Notes: generated from the letters alone by a model not told the origin. A DNA stretch of 13,974 nt from an uncultured Oscillospiraceae bacterium (GCA_934630985.1 CAKTXO010000034.1:1-13974), one strand, 5' to 3'; positions 1-7,145 are shown, counted from the first letter of the stretch. Numbers and translations are program-made.

Positions 1-1293
1 CTGGACATCGGCGACGGCGTTATCGAGGTTCTGGCTACCGCCGGCGACACCCATCTGGGCGGCGACGACTTCGACCAGAGAATCATGGACTACCTGGTTG
101 ACGAGTTCAAGAAGGCCGAGGGCATCAACCTGGCCGGCGACAAGGTGGCTATGCAGCGTCTGAAGGAAGCTGCCGAGAAGGCCAAGATCGAGCTGTCCGG
201 CGTGACCTCCACCAACATCAACCTGCCCTATATCACCGCCGACGCCACCGGCCCCAAGCACCTGGACGTGACCCTGACCCGGGCAAAGTTCAATGAGCTG
301 ACCGCCGATCTGGTCGAGCGCACCATGAAGCCTGTCCGTCAGGCCATGTCCGACGCAGGCCTCAGCGCTTCCGACATTCACAAGGTGCTGCTGGTTGGCG
401 GCTCCACCCGTATCCCCGCCGTCCAGGATGCCGTGAAGAACATCACCGGCAAGGAAGGCTTCAAGGGCATCAACCCCGATGAGTGCGTGGCTGTGGGCGC
501 TGCCATTCAGGGCGGCGTGCTCACCGGCGATGTGAACGACATCCTGCTGCTGGACGTGACCCCTCTGTCCTTGGGCATTGAGACCATGGGCGGCGTGTTC
601 ACCCGTCTGGTAGACCGGAACACCACCATCCCCGTTCAGAAGAAGCAGATCTTCTCCACCGCCGCCGACGGCCAGACCTCCGTTGAGGTGCACGTCCTCC
701 AGGGCGAGCGGGAAATGGCTGCTTACAACAAGACTCTGGGTCGGTTCCAGCTGGGCGGCATCGCTCCCGCGCCCCGTGGCGTGCCTCAGATCGAGGTCAC
801 CTTCGACATCGATGCCAACGGCATTGTGAAGGTTTCCGCTAAGGATCTGGGCACCGGCAAGGAGGCCAACATCTCCATCACCGCTTCCACCAACCTGAGC
901 CAGGAGGACATCGACAAGGCTGTGAAGGATGCCGAGCAGTACGCCGCCGAGGACAAGGCTCGGAAGGAAGAGGTGGACACCCACAACGCCGCCGACCAGA
1001 CCGTCTATCAGACCGAGAAGACCCTGAACGAGCTGGGCGACAAGATCGACGCTACCGAGAAGGCTTCCATCCAGGCTGCCATCGACAAGCTGAAGGAAGT
1101 CAACAAGGGCAATGACGTAGCCGCCATCAAGGCCGCTACCGAGGAAGTCCAGAAGGCCTTCTACGCGGTATCCGAGAAGCTGTATCAGCAGACCGGCGCG
1201 CAGGGTGCCCAGGGCGGCGCTCAGGGCGGTGCCCAGAGCAATCAGCCCGGCGACGACGGCGTGGTTGACGCGGACTACGAGTCTGTTGACTAA
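1..1293 (+). CDS. dnaK: Molecular chaperone DnaK (Hsp70), 3' part
   Basis: ATP-dependent cytosolic Hsp70 chaperone that binds exposed hydrophobic peptides and works with DnaJ (encoded next) and GrpE. The window opens inside the gene; the frame is open from base 1 and gives 430 residues, so roughly the first 180-200 residues of a usual 610-640 are missing. Visible landmarks are the nucleotide-binding domain segment [11 protein letters not shown] near the start, [12 protein letters not shown], the interdomain linker ending [17 protein letters not shown], the substrate-binding beta domain, the alpha-helical lid and a Gly/Ala/Gln-rich tail with GGAQ repeats ending in an acidic DADYESVD. An internal ATG at base 85 is not the start, because the upstream codons read as conserved DnaK sequence. 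In Clostridia dnaK commonly follows hrcA and grpE under a CIRCE element; that region lies outside the window. Identification is secure. Confidence 0.98.
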   Translation: MDIGDGVIEVLATAGDTHLGGDDFDQRIMDYLVDEFKKAEGINLAGDKVAMQRLKEAAEKAKIELSGVTSTNINLPYITADATGPKHLDVTLTRAKFNELTADLVERTMKPVRQAMSDAGLSASDIHKVLLVGGSTRIPAVQDAVKNITGKEGFKGINPDECVAVGAAIQGGVLTGDVNDILLLDVTPLSLGIETMGGVFTRLVDRNTTIPVQKKQIFSTAADGQTSVEVHVLQGEREMAAYNKTLGRFQLGGIAPAPRGVPQIEVTFDIDANGIVKVSAKDLGTGKEANISITASTNLSQEDIDKAVKDAEQYAAEDKARKEEVDTHNAADQTVYQTEKTLNELGDKIDATEKASIQAAIDKLKEVNKGNDVAAIKAATEEVQKAFYAVSEKLYQQTGAQGAQGGAQGGAQSNQPGDDGVVDADYESVD

Positions 1294-1304
1294 AGAAAAC
1301 ACTG

Positions 1305-1330
1305 CAAGGGGCGGCTCACGCCGCCCCTTG
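1305..1330 (+). terminator. Hairpin after dnaK, possible terminator
   Basis: A perfect 11-bp stem (CAAGGGGCGGC, loop TCAC, GCCGCCCCTTG) starts 11 bases after the dnaK stop. The position and strength suggest transcript termination or 3'-end protection. No T-run follows, because repeat B1 starts at its last base, so intrinsic termination is uncertain. dnaJ might still receive readthrough from dnaK. Confidence 0.5.
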
Positions 1331-1404
1331 TCGGCAGTGCCGACAAACAGCGCGTGCCCGGCTGATCTGTAATCGATATTCCATTGGGCACAGGCTCGGT
1401 ATCG
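1330..1404 (+). repeat. Repeat family B, copy B1
   Basis: First of four copies of a 60-76 bp element. It opens with a palindrome GTCGGCAGTGCCGAC, then GCGTGCCCGGCTGAT, a variable middle, and ends GGGCACAGGCTCGGTATCG. The segments GTGCCC and GGGCAC can pair as a second stem. It is followed 33 bases later by an A copy in the same orientation, as are B2 and B3. It fills the start of the 369-base dnaK-dnaJ gap. Confidence 0.75.
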
Positions 1405-1436
1405 TTCTGTTGTGCAAACCGGGAATGAAAAAAGCA

Positions 1437-1506
1437 TGTCATTGCGAACCAGTGACCGATGTCACTGGTGTGGCCCCTTCCAGGGATTCCCTCCGGTCAC
1501 AATCCC
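1437..1506 (+). repeat. Repeat family A, long form, copy A1
   Basis: Starts TGTCATTGCGAACCAG and carries the hairpin CCAGTGAC-CGAT-GTCACTGG. It ends with the long-form tail (CCAGGGATTCCCTCCGG followed by TCACAATCC). ATTG and CAAT at the two ends can close an outer stem. The flanks match other A copies while the stem sequence differs. Confidence 0.85.
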
Positions 1507-1537
1507 CCGGTCTTTCCGGGAACGATTATACAACGCA

Positions 1538-1577
1538 TGTCATTGCGAACCAGTCCGCAGACTGGTGTGGCAATCCG
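1538..1577 (+). repeat. Repeat family A, short form, copy A2
   Basis: Short-form copy: TGTCATTGCGA, hairpin CCAGTC-CGCA-GACTGG, then GTGTGGCAATCCG. ATTGC and GCAAT form an outer stem around the variable inner stem. Confidence 0.85.
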
Positions 1578-1593
1578 TCCCCTTAAGAATTAT

Positions 1594-1635
1594 GGATTGC
1601 CCTGCCGGTGTACGCACCGGTTTTCTTTGACAATG
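1594..1635 (-). repeat. Repeat family A, degenerate inverted copy A3
   Basis: On the plus strand it reads GGATTGCC, then CCGGTG-TACG-CACCGG, then a diverged end TTGACAATGA. This is the reverse of the A plan, with a changed but still perfectly paired stem. With A2 it forms an inverted A pair just upstream of dnaJ; its end lies about 15 bases before the dnaJ ribosome site. Confidence 0.6.
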
Positions 1636-1662
1636 AAACCCTATTTTTCGAGGTGAATATCT

Positions 1663-2817
1663 GTGGCTGAAAATAAACGTGATTACTATGAGGTGCTGGG
1701 CGTGGACAAAAGCGCCAGTGCCGATGATATAAAAAAGGCCTACCGGAAGCTGGCCATGAAGTACCATCCCGACCGGAACCCCGGGGACAAAACCGCCGAG
1801 GAGAAGTTCAAGGAGATCGGCGAAGCCTACGAGGTGCTCTCCGACGCGGACAAGAAGGCCAAGTACGACCAGTTCGGCTTTGCGGGCGTTGACCCCAACT
1901 TCGGTGCCGGTGCCGGTGCCGGCGGCTACGGCGGCGGCTTCGGAGGCTTCGGAGATTTCGGCGACTTAGGCGACATCTTCGGCGAATTCTTCGGCGGCGG
2001 CGGTGGCAGAACCCGTGCCAGCACCCAGAACGTCCCCCGCCGGGGCGAAAATGTAGGTGCCCGGCTGGAGCTGACCTTTGAGGAGGCTGCCTTCGGCTGT
2101 GAAAAAGAAGTGGCTACCCCCAGAATCGAAAACTGCCCCGCCTGTCATGGCTCCGGCTCTGCCGACGGCGTAATCGAGACCTGCTCCCAGTGCCACGGCA
2201 CCGGTCAGGTGCGGACGGTACAGAATTTCATGGGTATGCAGATGCAGTCCAGCACCACCTGCCCCGCCTGCAACGGTCGGGGCAAGATCATCAAGACCCC
2301 CTGCACCACCTGCAAGGGCAAGGGCAAGGTTCGCCGCACCAATCGGGTGAAGGTGAAGATTCCCGCCGGTGTGGACGCCGGACAGAGCGTCCGTGTCCGG
2401 GGCGAAGGCTGCGTCGGTGCCAACGGCGGCCCCAACGGCGATCTGCTGGTGGAAATTCTCATCCGGCGGCATCCCATCTTCAGCCGTCAGGGCACGGACG
2501 TGCTGTGTGAGGTGCCCATCAGCTTCACCCAGGCGGCACTGGGCGCCACCATTCAGGTGCCTACCCTGGACGGCAAGGTGGACTTTGACCTGCCTGAGGG
2601 GACTCAGACCGGACGGGAGTTCATCCTCCGGGAGAAGGGCATTCCCGAGGTGGGCAATTCCCGCCGCCGGGGCAACGAGCGCTTCACCGTGGTGGTGGAG
2701 ACTCCCACTCATCTGACCGGGGAGCAGAAGGAGCTGCTGCGCAAGCTGGACGGCACCATCGAAGTGTCCCCCAAAAGGAAAAAGTTCATCGACAATCTGA
2801 AGAATATTTTCGGATAA
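1663..2817 (+). CDS. dnaJ: Co-chaperone DnaJ (Hsp40, type I)
   Basis: Delivers unfolded substrates to DnaK and stimulates its ATPase through the J domain. The protein has 384 residues, normal for type I DnaJ. The J domain covers about residues 6-70 with the HPD motif at 35-37. A Gly/Phe-rich region runs about 77-118 and includes [11 protein letters not shown]. Four zinc-binding CxxCxGxG motifs start at C158, C174, C200 and C214, in the order [24 protein letters not shown] and CTTCKGKG. C-terminal substrate-binding domains follow. The start is GTG, preceded by GAGGTG seven bases upstream. It lies after dnaK in the same direction but is separated by hairpins and repeats, so it may be transcribed separately; I saw no convincing promoter. 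A strong terminator follows directly. Confidence 0.98.
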   Translation: MAENKRDYYEVLGVDKSASADDIKKAYRKLAMKYHPDRNPGDKTAEEKFKEIGEAYEVLSDADKKAKYDQFGFAGVDPNFGAGAGAGGYGGGFGGFGDFGDLGDIFGEFFGGGGGRTRASTQNVPRRGENVGARLELTFEEAAFGCEKEVATPRIENCPACHGSGSADGVIETCSQCHGTGQVRTVQNFMGMQMQSSTTCPACNGRGKIIKTPCTTCKGKGKVRRTNRVKVKIPAGVDAGQSVRVRGEGCVGANGGPNGDLLVEILIRRHPIFSRQGTDVLCEVPISFTQAALGATIQVPTLDGKVDFDLPEGTQTGREFILREKGIPEVGNSRRRGNERFTVVVETPTHLTGEQKELLRKLDGTIEVSPKRKKFIDNLKNIFG

Positions 2818-2822
2818 AAATT

Positions 2823-2855
2823 GCGAACCGGTACTTGTTGCCGGTTCGCTTTTTT
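2823..2855 (+). terminator. Rho-independent terminator of dnaJ
   Basis: A perfect 9-bp stem GCGAACCGG / CCGGTTCGC with a 9-base loop is followed at once by six T residues. It begins five bases after the dnaJ stop codon. This is a textbook intrinsic terminator. Confidence 0.93.
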
Positions 2856-2871
2856 GCTATACTGGAGAAAA

Positions 2872-3004
2872 GGCTCCCATTGCTGATCAAGGGGAGCTGC
2901 CCCAGTGCGCACACTGGGGCTGAGGGGATCAGAACTTTCTTATTTTGACAATCCCTCAGTCAAAAATCAGAGATTTTTGCCAGCTCCCTTTACACAAGGG
3001 AGCC
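2872..3004 (-). repeat. MITE-like element M1
   Basis: A 133-bp element bounded by inverted GGCTCCC...GGGAGCC ends, each end itself a hairpin. On the minus strand it reads: end hairpin, GAGCTGGC, a swappable stem (AAAAATC / GATTTTT), CTGAGGGATTGT, GAAAGTTCTGATCCCCTCAG, a second swappable stem (GCCCCAGTG / CACTGGGGC), GAGCTCCCC, end hairpin. It is the inverted relative of M2. It fills nearly all of the dnaJ-comEB gap and ends nine bases before the comEB ribosome site. I see no target-site duplication. Confidence 0.75.
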
Positions 3005-3026
3005 ATCAGCGCGGGAGGAACCGAGT

Positions 3027-3533
3027 ATGAAACGAGCGGATTATATCAGCTGGGACGAGTATTTCATGGGCATTGCCATGCTGGCGGCCAAGCGAAGCAA
3101 GGATCCCAACACCCAGGTAGGCGCCTGCATCGTCTCCCCGGACAACATCATCATTTCCACCGGCTACAACGGTATGCCCAAGGGCTGCTCCGACGACGAA
3201 TATCCCTGGGATCGGGAAGGCAGCGCCACCAAATATCCCTACGTCGTCCATGCGGAGCTGAACGCGGTGCTTAACGCCAACGGCCGGGATCTGCGGGGAA
3301 GTAAGCTCTATGTGGCGCTGTTTCCCTGCAACGAGTGCGCCAAGGCCATTATCCAGAGCGGCGTGAAGGAAGTATATTATCTTTCCGACAAGTACGCCGA
3401 TTCTCTTTCTACCCTGGCTTCCAAGCGGATGATGGACTCCGCCGGGGTCAAATACATTCAGCTGCGCACCCGGCTCAAGGAGATCGTCCTGGATTTCATC
3501 CCGGAGGAAGAGCGAAACCGTCAGCAGGGCTGA
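3027..3533 (+). CDS. comEB: dCMP deaminase (ComEB-type cytidine/deoxycytidylate deaminase)
   Basis: Predicted zinc enzyme deaminating dCMP to dUMP, feeding thymidylate synthesis in the cytosol. The protein has 168 residues, typical of bacterial dCMP deaminases. The deaminase signature is complete: H75-A-E77 in VVHAELNAVLNA (zinc ligand and proton-shuttle Glu) and P100-C101-N-E-C104 (the two Cys zinc ligands). An upstream segment, DPNTQVGACIV, is also typical of the family. ATG start with GGGAGGAA six bases upstream. The last codons and the TGA stop lie inside repeat B2, so the extreme C terminus (RQQG) may be repeat-derived. It stands alone between two repeat blocks. The symbol follows the family name; a competence role is not implied. 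Other members of the deaminase superfamily are possible but less likely. Confidence 0.9.
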   Translation: MKRADYISWDEYFMGIAMLAAKRSKDPNTQVGACIVSPDNIIISTGYNGMPKGCSDDEYPWDREGSATKYPYVVHAELNAVLNANGRDLRGSKLYVALFPCNECAKAIIQSGVKEVYYLSDKYADSLSTLASKRMMDSAGVKYIQLRTRLKEIVLDFIPEEERNRQQG

Positions 3534-3593
3534 CAGCCAATGCGTGCTCGGCTGATGTATATTCGATAGACCATCGGGCACTGCTCGGTATCG
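3520..3593 (+). repeat. Repeat family B, copy B2, overlapping the comEB stop
   Basis: Opens with GTCAGCAGGGCTGAC, where both arms have changed relative to B1 and B3 (GTCGG/CCGAC to GTCAG/CTGAC), so pairing is kept. It ends GGGCACTGCTCGGTATCG. Its first 14 bases encode the end of comEB and supply the stop codon. An A copy in the same orientation starts 27 bases later. Confidence 0.8.
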
Positions 3594-3620
3594 ATTTTGC
3601 GGAGAGTTCCATATTGTGCA

Positions 3621-3686
3621 TGTCATTGCGAACCAGCGCGCACACTGGTGTGGCCCTTTCCAGGGATTCCCTCCGGTCACAATCCG
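3621..3686 (+). repeat. Repeat family A, long form, copy A4
   Basis: TGTCATTGCGAACCAG, loop region GCGCGCACACTGG, then the long-form tail ending TCACAATCCG. From 3651 onward it belongs to a 107-base block repeated inverted at 9840-9946. Confidence 0.85.
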
Positions 3687-3717
3687 TTTTTCTCTTGGTA
3701 TGCACCGAAATAGGAAT

Positions 3718-3757
3718 TGTCATTGCGAACCAGTCCGCAGACTGGTGTGGCAATCCG
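3718..3757 (+). repeat. Repeat family A, short form, copy A5
   Basis: Short form with stem CCAGTC-CGCA-GACTGG and GTGTGGCAATCCG end. It is separated from A4 by a 31-base spacer that also recurs, inverted, at 9880-9910. Confidence 0.85.
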
Positions 3758-3775
3758 TTTCCTTCGTCCCCCCTT

Positions 3776-3886
3776 GGCTCCACCTCTGGGGGAGCTGTCA
3801 CGAAGTGACTGAGAGGGTAAAATTCGCCCTCTCCGCCCCCTTCCGGGGGCACCTCTCCCATAGGGAGAGGCAAGTGACCCTCATCC
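3776..3886 (+). repeat. Repeat family D, copy D1 (truncated)
   Basis: Multi-hairpin element: GGCTCC...GGGGGAGCTG, a small TCAC-GAA-GTGA hairpin, CTGAGAGGGTAAAATTCG, a CCCCC/GGGGG hairpin, CACCTCTCCC/GGGAGAGG, then CCCTCATCC. It lacks the right-hand part (CCACCTTCCCC...GGGGAAGGC) seen in D2 and D3. Confidence 0.7.
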
Positions 3887-3891
3887 TTTCA

Positions 3892-3951
3892 TGTCATTGC
3901 AAACCAGCGGCCGATATAACCCCTTCCAGGGATTCCCTCCGGTCGCAATCC
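3892..3951 (+). repeat. Repeat family A, long form, diverged copy A6
   Basis: Starts TGTCATTGCAAACCAGC, has a shortened, unpaired middle, and a long-form tail with one change (GGTCGCAATCC). The bases after it resemble those after A1 (CCCCGGT.CTTCCG). Confidence 0.7.
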
Positions 3952-4002
3952 CCCGGTTCTTCCGAGAACTATCGAAAAACGCACTGGTGCGGGAGCACCC
4001 CC

Positions 4003-4142
4003 GGCTCCCTTGTGTAAAGGGAGCTGGCATGGCCGTCTCCCGCAAGGCCATGACTGAGGGATTGTTAAAAGGCGAAAGTTCTGATCCCCTCAGTCAAAAA
4101 TCAAAGATTTTTGCCAGCTCCCCTTGGTCAGCAAGGGGAGCC
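4003..4142 (+). repeat. MITE-like element M2
   Basis: A 140-bp element with inverted ends GGCTCCCTTGTGTAAAGGG and CCCCTTGGTCAGCAAGGGG followed by AGCC. Inside, the core CTGAGGGATTGT...GAAAGTTCTGATCCCCTCAG matches M1. Its first internal stem is TGGCC/GGCCA and its second is AAAAATC/GATTTTT; compared with M1 the stems are exchanged. No transposase and no clear target duplication. Confidence 0.75.
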
Positions 4143-4146
4143 TTAG

Positions 4147-4205
4147 CCCTCATCCGTCTCGCGCTTGCGTGAGACGCGCGAGCCACCTTCCCCGGAGGGG
4201 AAGGC
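4147..4205 (+). repeat. Repeat family D, right-hand fragment D4
   Basis: CCCTCATCCGTCTCGCGCTT, a GTCTC/GAGAC stem, GCGCGAGCCACC, then CCTTCCCCGGAGGGGAAGG. It matches the minus strand of D2 with one visible difference across the CCTCATCC...GAGCCACC part, and abuts M2. Confidence 0.65.
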
Positions 4206-4237
4206 TTTTGCTCTTTGGTTCTGCTCCAAAAACAGAA

Positions 4238-4300
4238 CGATACCGAGCGGTACCCAAAGGTATCACGATGACAGACCAGCCATGCACGCACTGCCTGCCC
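4238..4300 (-). repeat. Repeat family B, inverted copy B4
   Basis: On the minus strand it reads CAGTGCGTGCATGGCTGG, a variable middle, then GGGTACCGCTCGGTATCG. This aligns with the main part of B1-B3; the opening palindrome is diverged. It lies about 50 bases upstream of the nfnA promoter, pointing away from it. Confidence 0.6.
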
Positions 4301-4349
4301 GGGCACCGGGTCGGCTTTATGGAATCGTTACAAAACCGTTCAATATCGT

Positions 4350-4378
4350 TTGACAAATGTGACGAAACCCGTTATAAT
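4350..4378 (+). promoter_or_regulatory. Consensus sigma-A promoter of nfnAB
   Basis: TTGACA (4350-4355), a 17-base spacer and TATAAT (4373-4378) match the housekeeping consensus exactly. Transcription would start near 4385, about 60 bases before the nfnA ATG. It follows directly after the repeat block. Confidence 0.92.
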
Positions 4379-4447
4379 GGAAGTGTTTGGGTGGAAAAAC
4401 CAAATATCGTTATTCACCATTCTGAAAAGGAAAAGGACGGATCAGAA

Positions 4448-5302
4448 ATGTATAAAATCGTGCGTAAGAAGGAGCTCAATGCCAACGTCACCCTGATGGA
4501 CATCGAGGCCCCCTTCGTTGCCAGAAAGGCAAAGGCAGGTCAGTTCATCATCTTCCGGATCGATGAGATGGGCGAGCGTGTGCCTCTGACCATCGCCGGC
4601 TACGACCGCGAGAAGGGTACTGTCAGCATCATCTTCCAGAAGGTGGGCTTCACCACCAAGGCTCTGGGAGAACTGAACGAGGGCGACTACATCCGGGACT
4701 TCGTCGGCCCCCTGGGCAAGCCCACCGACGTGGAGGGCAAGAAGCGGGTGTGCGTTGTCGGCGGCGGCGTGGGCTGCGCCATCGCTCTGCCCGCTGCCCG
4801 TGCCTTCAAGGAGGCCGGCGCCATTGTGGACGTGATCATCGGCTTCCGGAACAAGGACATTGTCATCCTGGAAGACGAGTTCCGTGCCTGCGCGGATAAC
4901 CTGTACCTGATGACCGACGACGGCTCCTACGGCGAGAAGGGCTTCGGCACCGTCAAGCTCCAGGCTCTGCTGGAGGCCGGTACCCAGTACGACGAGGTGC
5001 TGGCCATCGGCCCCGTGCCCATGATGAAGTTTGTCTGCAAAACCACCGAGCCCTTCGGCGTGCACACCATGGTTTCTCTGAACCCCATCATGGTGGACGG
5101 CACCGGTATGTGCGGCGGCTGCCGTGTCACCGTGGGCGGCGAGACCAAATTCGCCTGCGTGGACGGCCCCGAGTTTGACGGCCACAAGGTGGACTATGCC
5201 GAGCTCATGAGCCGCAACGGCACCTACCGTGACCGGGAAGCCGAAGTTGCCAAGGATCATGTCTGCCGCATGGAAGCCATGGGCAAGGCTCTCATCAAGT
5301 AA
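4448..5302 (+). CDS. nfnA: NfnA: NADH-dependent ferredoxin:NADP+ oxidoreductase, small subunit
   Basis: FAD/NAD-binding, [2Fe-2S] subunit of the cytosolic NfnAB complex, which couples NADH and reduced ferredoxin oxidation to NADP+ reduction by flavin electron bifurcation. The protein has 284 residues. It shows a ferredoxin-reductase-like FAD domain with RVPLT at 44-48, a nucleotide-binding GGGVG at 105-109, and a C-terminal cluster site D217-x4-C222-x2-C225-x11-C237, the Asp/3-Cys pattern known for this subunit. ATG chosen because the protein starts there as the family does and an AAGGA motif lies ten bases upstream; the frame is open further upstream but that part is repeat DNA and lies before the promoter. 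nfnB follows after 14 bases. Databases may name it sulfide/dihydroorotate dehydrogenase-like FAD/NAD-binding protein; pairing with nfnB favours NfnA. Confidence 0.93.
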   Translation: MYKIVRKKELNANVTLMDIEAPFVARKAKAGQFIIFRIDEMGERVPLTIAGYDREKGTVSIIFQKVGFTTKALGELNEGDYIRDFVGPLGKPTDVEGKKRVCVVGGGVGCAIALPAARAFKEAGAIVDVIIGFRNKDIVILEDEFRACADNLYLMTDDGSYGEKGFGTVKLQALLEAGTQYDEVLAIGPVPMMKFVCKTTEPFGVHTMVSLNPIMVDGTGMCGGCRVTVGGETKFACVDGPEFDGHKVDYAELMSRNGTYRDREAEVAKDHVCRMEAMGKALIK

Positions 5303-5308
5303 GGAGGT
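5301..5308 (+). promoter_or_regulatory. Ribosome binding site of nfnB overlapping the nfnA stop
   Basis: AAGGAGGT is a full anti-16S match. Its first two bases are the last two of the nfnA TAA stop, and it lies eight bases before the nfnB ATG. This suggests coupled translation of the two subunits. Confidence 0.9.
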
Positions 5309-5316
5309 ACGGGAAA

Positions 5317-6699
5317 ATGGCTAATATGTCTTTGAAGAAAGTTCCCATGCCCGAGCAGGAGCCTCTGGTTCGTGCCCGGAATTTCCAGGAAGTCACCCTG
5401 GGCTATACCGAGGAAATGGCCGTTGAGGAAGCGGGTCGCTGCCTGAACTGCAAGAACCCCAAGTGCGTGGAGGGCTGCCCCGTCAACGTGCGCATCCCCG
5501 AATTCATCGCCAAGGTTCGTGAGCGGGATTTCAAGGCCGCTTATGAGGTCATCACCTCCACCAACGCCCTGCCGGCTCTTTCCGGCCGTGTGTGTCCCCA
5601 GGAGACCCAGTGCGAGAGCAAGTGCGTCCGGGGCATCAAGGGGGAACCGGTGGCCATTGGCCGTCTGGAGCGGTTCGTTGCCGACTGGTATCGGGAAAAC
5701 GTCAACGCCATGCCTGAGAAGGCTCCCTCCAACGGCATCAAGGTGGCCGTGGTGGGCTCCGGCCCTGCCGGCCTGACCTGCGCCAGCGATCTGGCCAAGA
5801 AGGGCTATCAGGTTTCCGTGTTCGAGGCTCTGCACACCGCCGGCGGCGTGCTGGTTTACGGCATTCCCGAATTCCGTCTGCCCAAGGCCATCGTGGCAAA
5901 CGAGGTCACCAAGCTTCAGGCTCAGGGCGTGGAAGTCATGACCAACATGGTCATCGGCCGTGTCCTGACCATCGACGAGCTGTTCGAGATGGGCTACAAG
6001 GCCATCTTCGTTGGCTCCGGCGCGGGCCTGCCCATGTTCATGCACATCCCCGGCGAGAGCCTGAAGGGTGTCATGTCCGCCAATGAGTACCTGACCCGTA
6101 CCAACCTGATGAAGGCCTACAATTCCGATTCCGACACCCCCGTCATCCGCTCCAAGGCGGTGGCCGTGGTTGGCGGCGGCAACGTGGCTATGGATGCTGC
6201 CCGCTGCGCCATGCGTCTGGGTGCGGACAAGGTGTACATCGTCTATCGCCGTGGCGAGGCCGAAATGCCCGCCCGTAAGGAAGAGCAGCACCACGCCAAG
6301 GAGGAGGGCATCGAGTTCAAGACTCTGTGCAATCCTGTGGAAATCGTGGCCGACGAGGATGGCCGGGTCTGCGGCATGAAGTGCGTGCGCATGGAGCTGG
6401 GCGAGCCTGACGCTTCCGGCCGCCGCCGCCCCGTGGAGATTCCCGACAGCCAGTTTGTGCTGGATGTGGACACCGTCATCATGGCTCTGGGCACCAGCCC
6501 CAACCCCCTGATCCGCTCCACCACCCCCGGCCTGGACACCAACAAGAAGGGCTGCCTGATCGTCAACGAGAACGAGATGACCACCCGGGAGGGCGTGTTC
6601 GCCGGCGGCGATGCCGTTACCGGTGCCGCGACCGTCATCCTGGCTATGGGTGCCGGCAAGAAGGGCGCCGAGGCCATCGACAAGTTCCTGAGCAAGTAA
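5317..6699 (+). CDS. nfnB: NfnB: glutamate synthase small-subunit-like (NADPH/ferredoxin subunit)
   Basis: Large subunit of NfnAB, carrying the bifurcating FAD, the NADP(H) site and two [4Fe-4S] clusters. The protein has 460 residues, near the usual length. The N-terminal Cys-rich domain has C42-x2-C45-x4-C50-x3-C54 and C93-x5-C99-x3-C103. A Rossmann FAD motif VVGSGPAGL covers G147-G152. The NADP-binding VVGGGNVAMD begins at G286, followed by VYRRGEAEMPAR. The closing FAD motif GVFAGGDAVTGAATVI lies near residue 430. ATG start with AAGGAGGT. This family is often labelled 'glutamate synthase (NADPH), homotetrameric' (GltA), which it resembles strongly; the adjacent nfnA makes the bifurcating complex the better reading. 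A terminator follows 35 bases later. Confidence 0.93.
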   Translation: MANMSLKKVPMPEQEPLVRARNFQEVTLGYTEEMAVEEAGRCLNCKNPKCVEGCPVNVRIPEFIAKVRERDFKAAYEVITSTNALPALSGRVCPQETQCESKCVRGIKGEPVAIGRLERFVADWYRENVNAMPEKAPSNGIKVAVVGSGPAGLTCASDLAKKGYQVSVFEALHTAGGVLVYGIPEFRLPKAIVANEVTKLQAQGVEVMTNMVIGRVLTIDELFEMGYKAIFVGSGAGLPMFMHIPGESLKGVMSANEYLTRTNLMKAYNSDSDTPVIRSKAVAVVGGGNVAMDAARCAMRLGADKVYIVYRRGEAEMPARKEEQHHAKEEGIEFKTLCNPVEIVADEDGRVCGMKCVRMELGEPDASGRRRPVEIPDSQFVLDVDTVIMALGTSPNPLIRSTTPGLDTNKKGCLIVNENEMTTREGVFAGGDAVTGAATVILAMGAGKKGAEAIDKFLSK

Positions 6700-6734
6700 G
6701 GCTTCCGGCTATCCATTCTGTCATTCCATAACAC

Positions 6735-6767
6735 ACCCCCGGGGCACTCGCCCCGGGGGTTGCTTTT
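6735..6767 (+). terminator. Terminator of nfnAB
   Basis: An 11-bp perfect stem ACCCCCGGGGC / GCCCCGGGGGT with a four-base loop, followed by TGCTTTTA. The T-run is interrupted, but stem strength and position 35 bases after the stop support termination. Confidence 0.82.
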
Positions 6768-6829
6768 ATGGTGTAGCGCTGCGATATAGTAACCTTGCAC
6801 CAAATATCCGGCAGGCTCTATATAGCGAA

Positions 6830-6868
6830 TGTCATTGCGAACCAGCGCGCAGACTGGTGTGGCAATCC
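6830..6868 (+). repeat. Repeat family A, short form, copy A10
   Basis: TGTCATTGCGAACCAG, loop GCGCGCAGACTGG, GTGTGGCAATCC. The inner stem is CCAG/CTGG with a mismatch further in. It stands alone after the nfnAB terminator; bases 6768-6829 hold nothing I can identify. Confidence 0.85.
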
Positions 6869-6903
6869 CCAGGTCGTTCCGGTAGCCCATCTAGAATCCG
6901 TAG

Positions 6904-6925
6904 GGGCCGATGCCCTCATCGGCCC
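6904..6925. repeat. Palindrome after a TAGGGG motif (family E-like)
   Basis: Perfect 9-bp stem GGGCCGATG / CATCGGCCC with loop CCCT, preceded by GTAG. The plan (TAGGGG plus a GC stem) recalls the palindrome upstream of gyrA at 13330. Only two relatives are seen here, so the family call is weak. Confidence 0.45.
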
Positions 6926-6996
6926 AAAACGAGAGAAAGTGCTTTTTGTTCCTACCCTTCATATCATAAATATTTCAGTGCGGGTCCCTCCGGGGG

Positions 6997-7024
6997 CAAT
7001 GTTCTTGTCTCGGCAAGAACATTG
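6997..7024. other. 11-bp hairpin of unknown role
   Basis: CAATGTTCTTG / CAAGAACATTG around a TCTCGG loop is a perfect stem more than 230 bases from any gene. No T-run follows. It lies in the gene-free interval 6700-7541. Confidence 0.5.
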
Positions 7025-7036
7025 ATAAGAAGCCGA

Positions 7037-7071
7037 CTTAGGGGGCGCTGCTGAAAAGCCGCCCCCCTAAG
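7037..7071. other. Imperfect GC-rich hairpin
   Basis: CTTAGGGGGCG pairs with CGCCCCCCTAAG with one unpaired C; the loop holds CTGCTGAAAAGC. It lies in the same gene-free interval as the 6997 hairpin. Confidence 0.4.
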
Positions 7072-7145
7072 TACCCCCCGGCCGCCCTAACAAACTGCGT
7101 CAGCATACTTCGGCTTGCTATGGGTGGAGAACCTGAAAGATACGG

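Noticed and set aside
1627..1632. TTGACA as the -35 box of a dnaJ promoter
   Set aside because: No -10-like hexamer lies 16-18 bases downstream; the ribosome site occupies that position.
1966..2712. Minus-strand open frame opposite dnaJ
   Set aside because: Covers the zinc-finger and Gly-rich coding region in reverse; no ribosome site or recognisable domain.
2945..2950. TTGACA in M1 as the -35 box of a comEB promoter
   Set aside because: Hexamers at 16-18 bases (around CAGAGA) do not resemble TATAAT.
2872..3004. M1 as an insertion sequence
   Set aside because: Only 133 bp, with no transposase frame and no clear target duplication; kept as a MITE-like repeat.
3616..4017. Small proteins with MSLRTS, CHCEPVR or LVWQS stretches (also at 1412-1656, 6795-7054, 7038-7532, 9480-9920, 9786-10105, 13622-13861)
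   Set aside because: These peptides are translations of repeat families A and D in various frames. They recur because the DNA repeats do, not because a protein is conserved.
3534..4237. CRISPR array
   Set aside because: Repeats vary in length and orientation, spacers are not uniform in length, one spacer recurs elsewhere, and no cas genes are present.
4124..4447. N-terminal extension of nfnA
   Set aside because: The frame is open, but it consists of repeats D4 and B4, and the consensus promoter at 4350-4378 lies inside it; the protein family starts at 4448.
4442..6294. Minus-strand open frames opposite nfnA and nfnB
   Set aside because: Low-complexity His/Gly/Ala/Val-rich translations with no plausible starts; shadows of strongly recognised genes.
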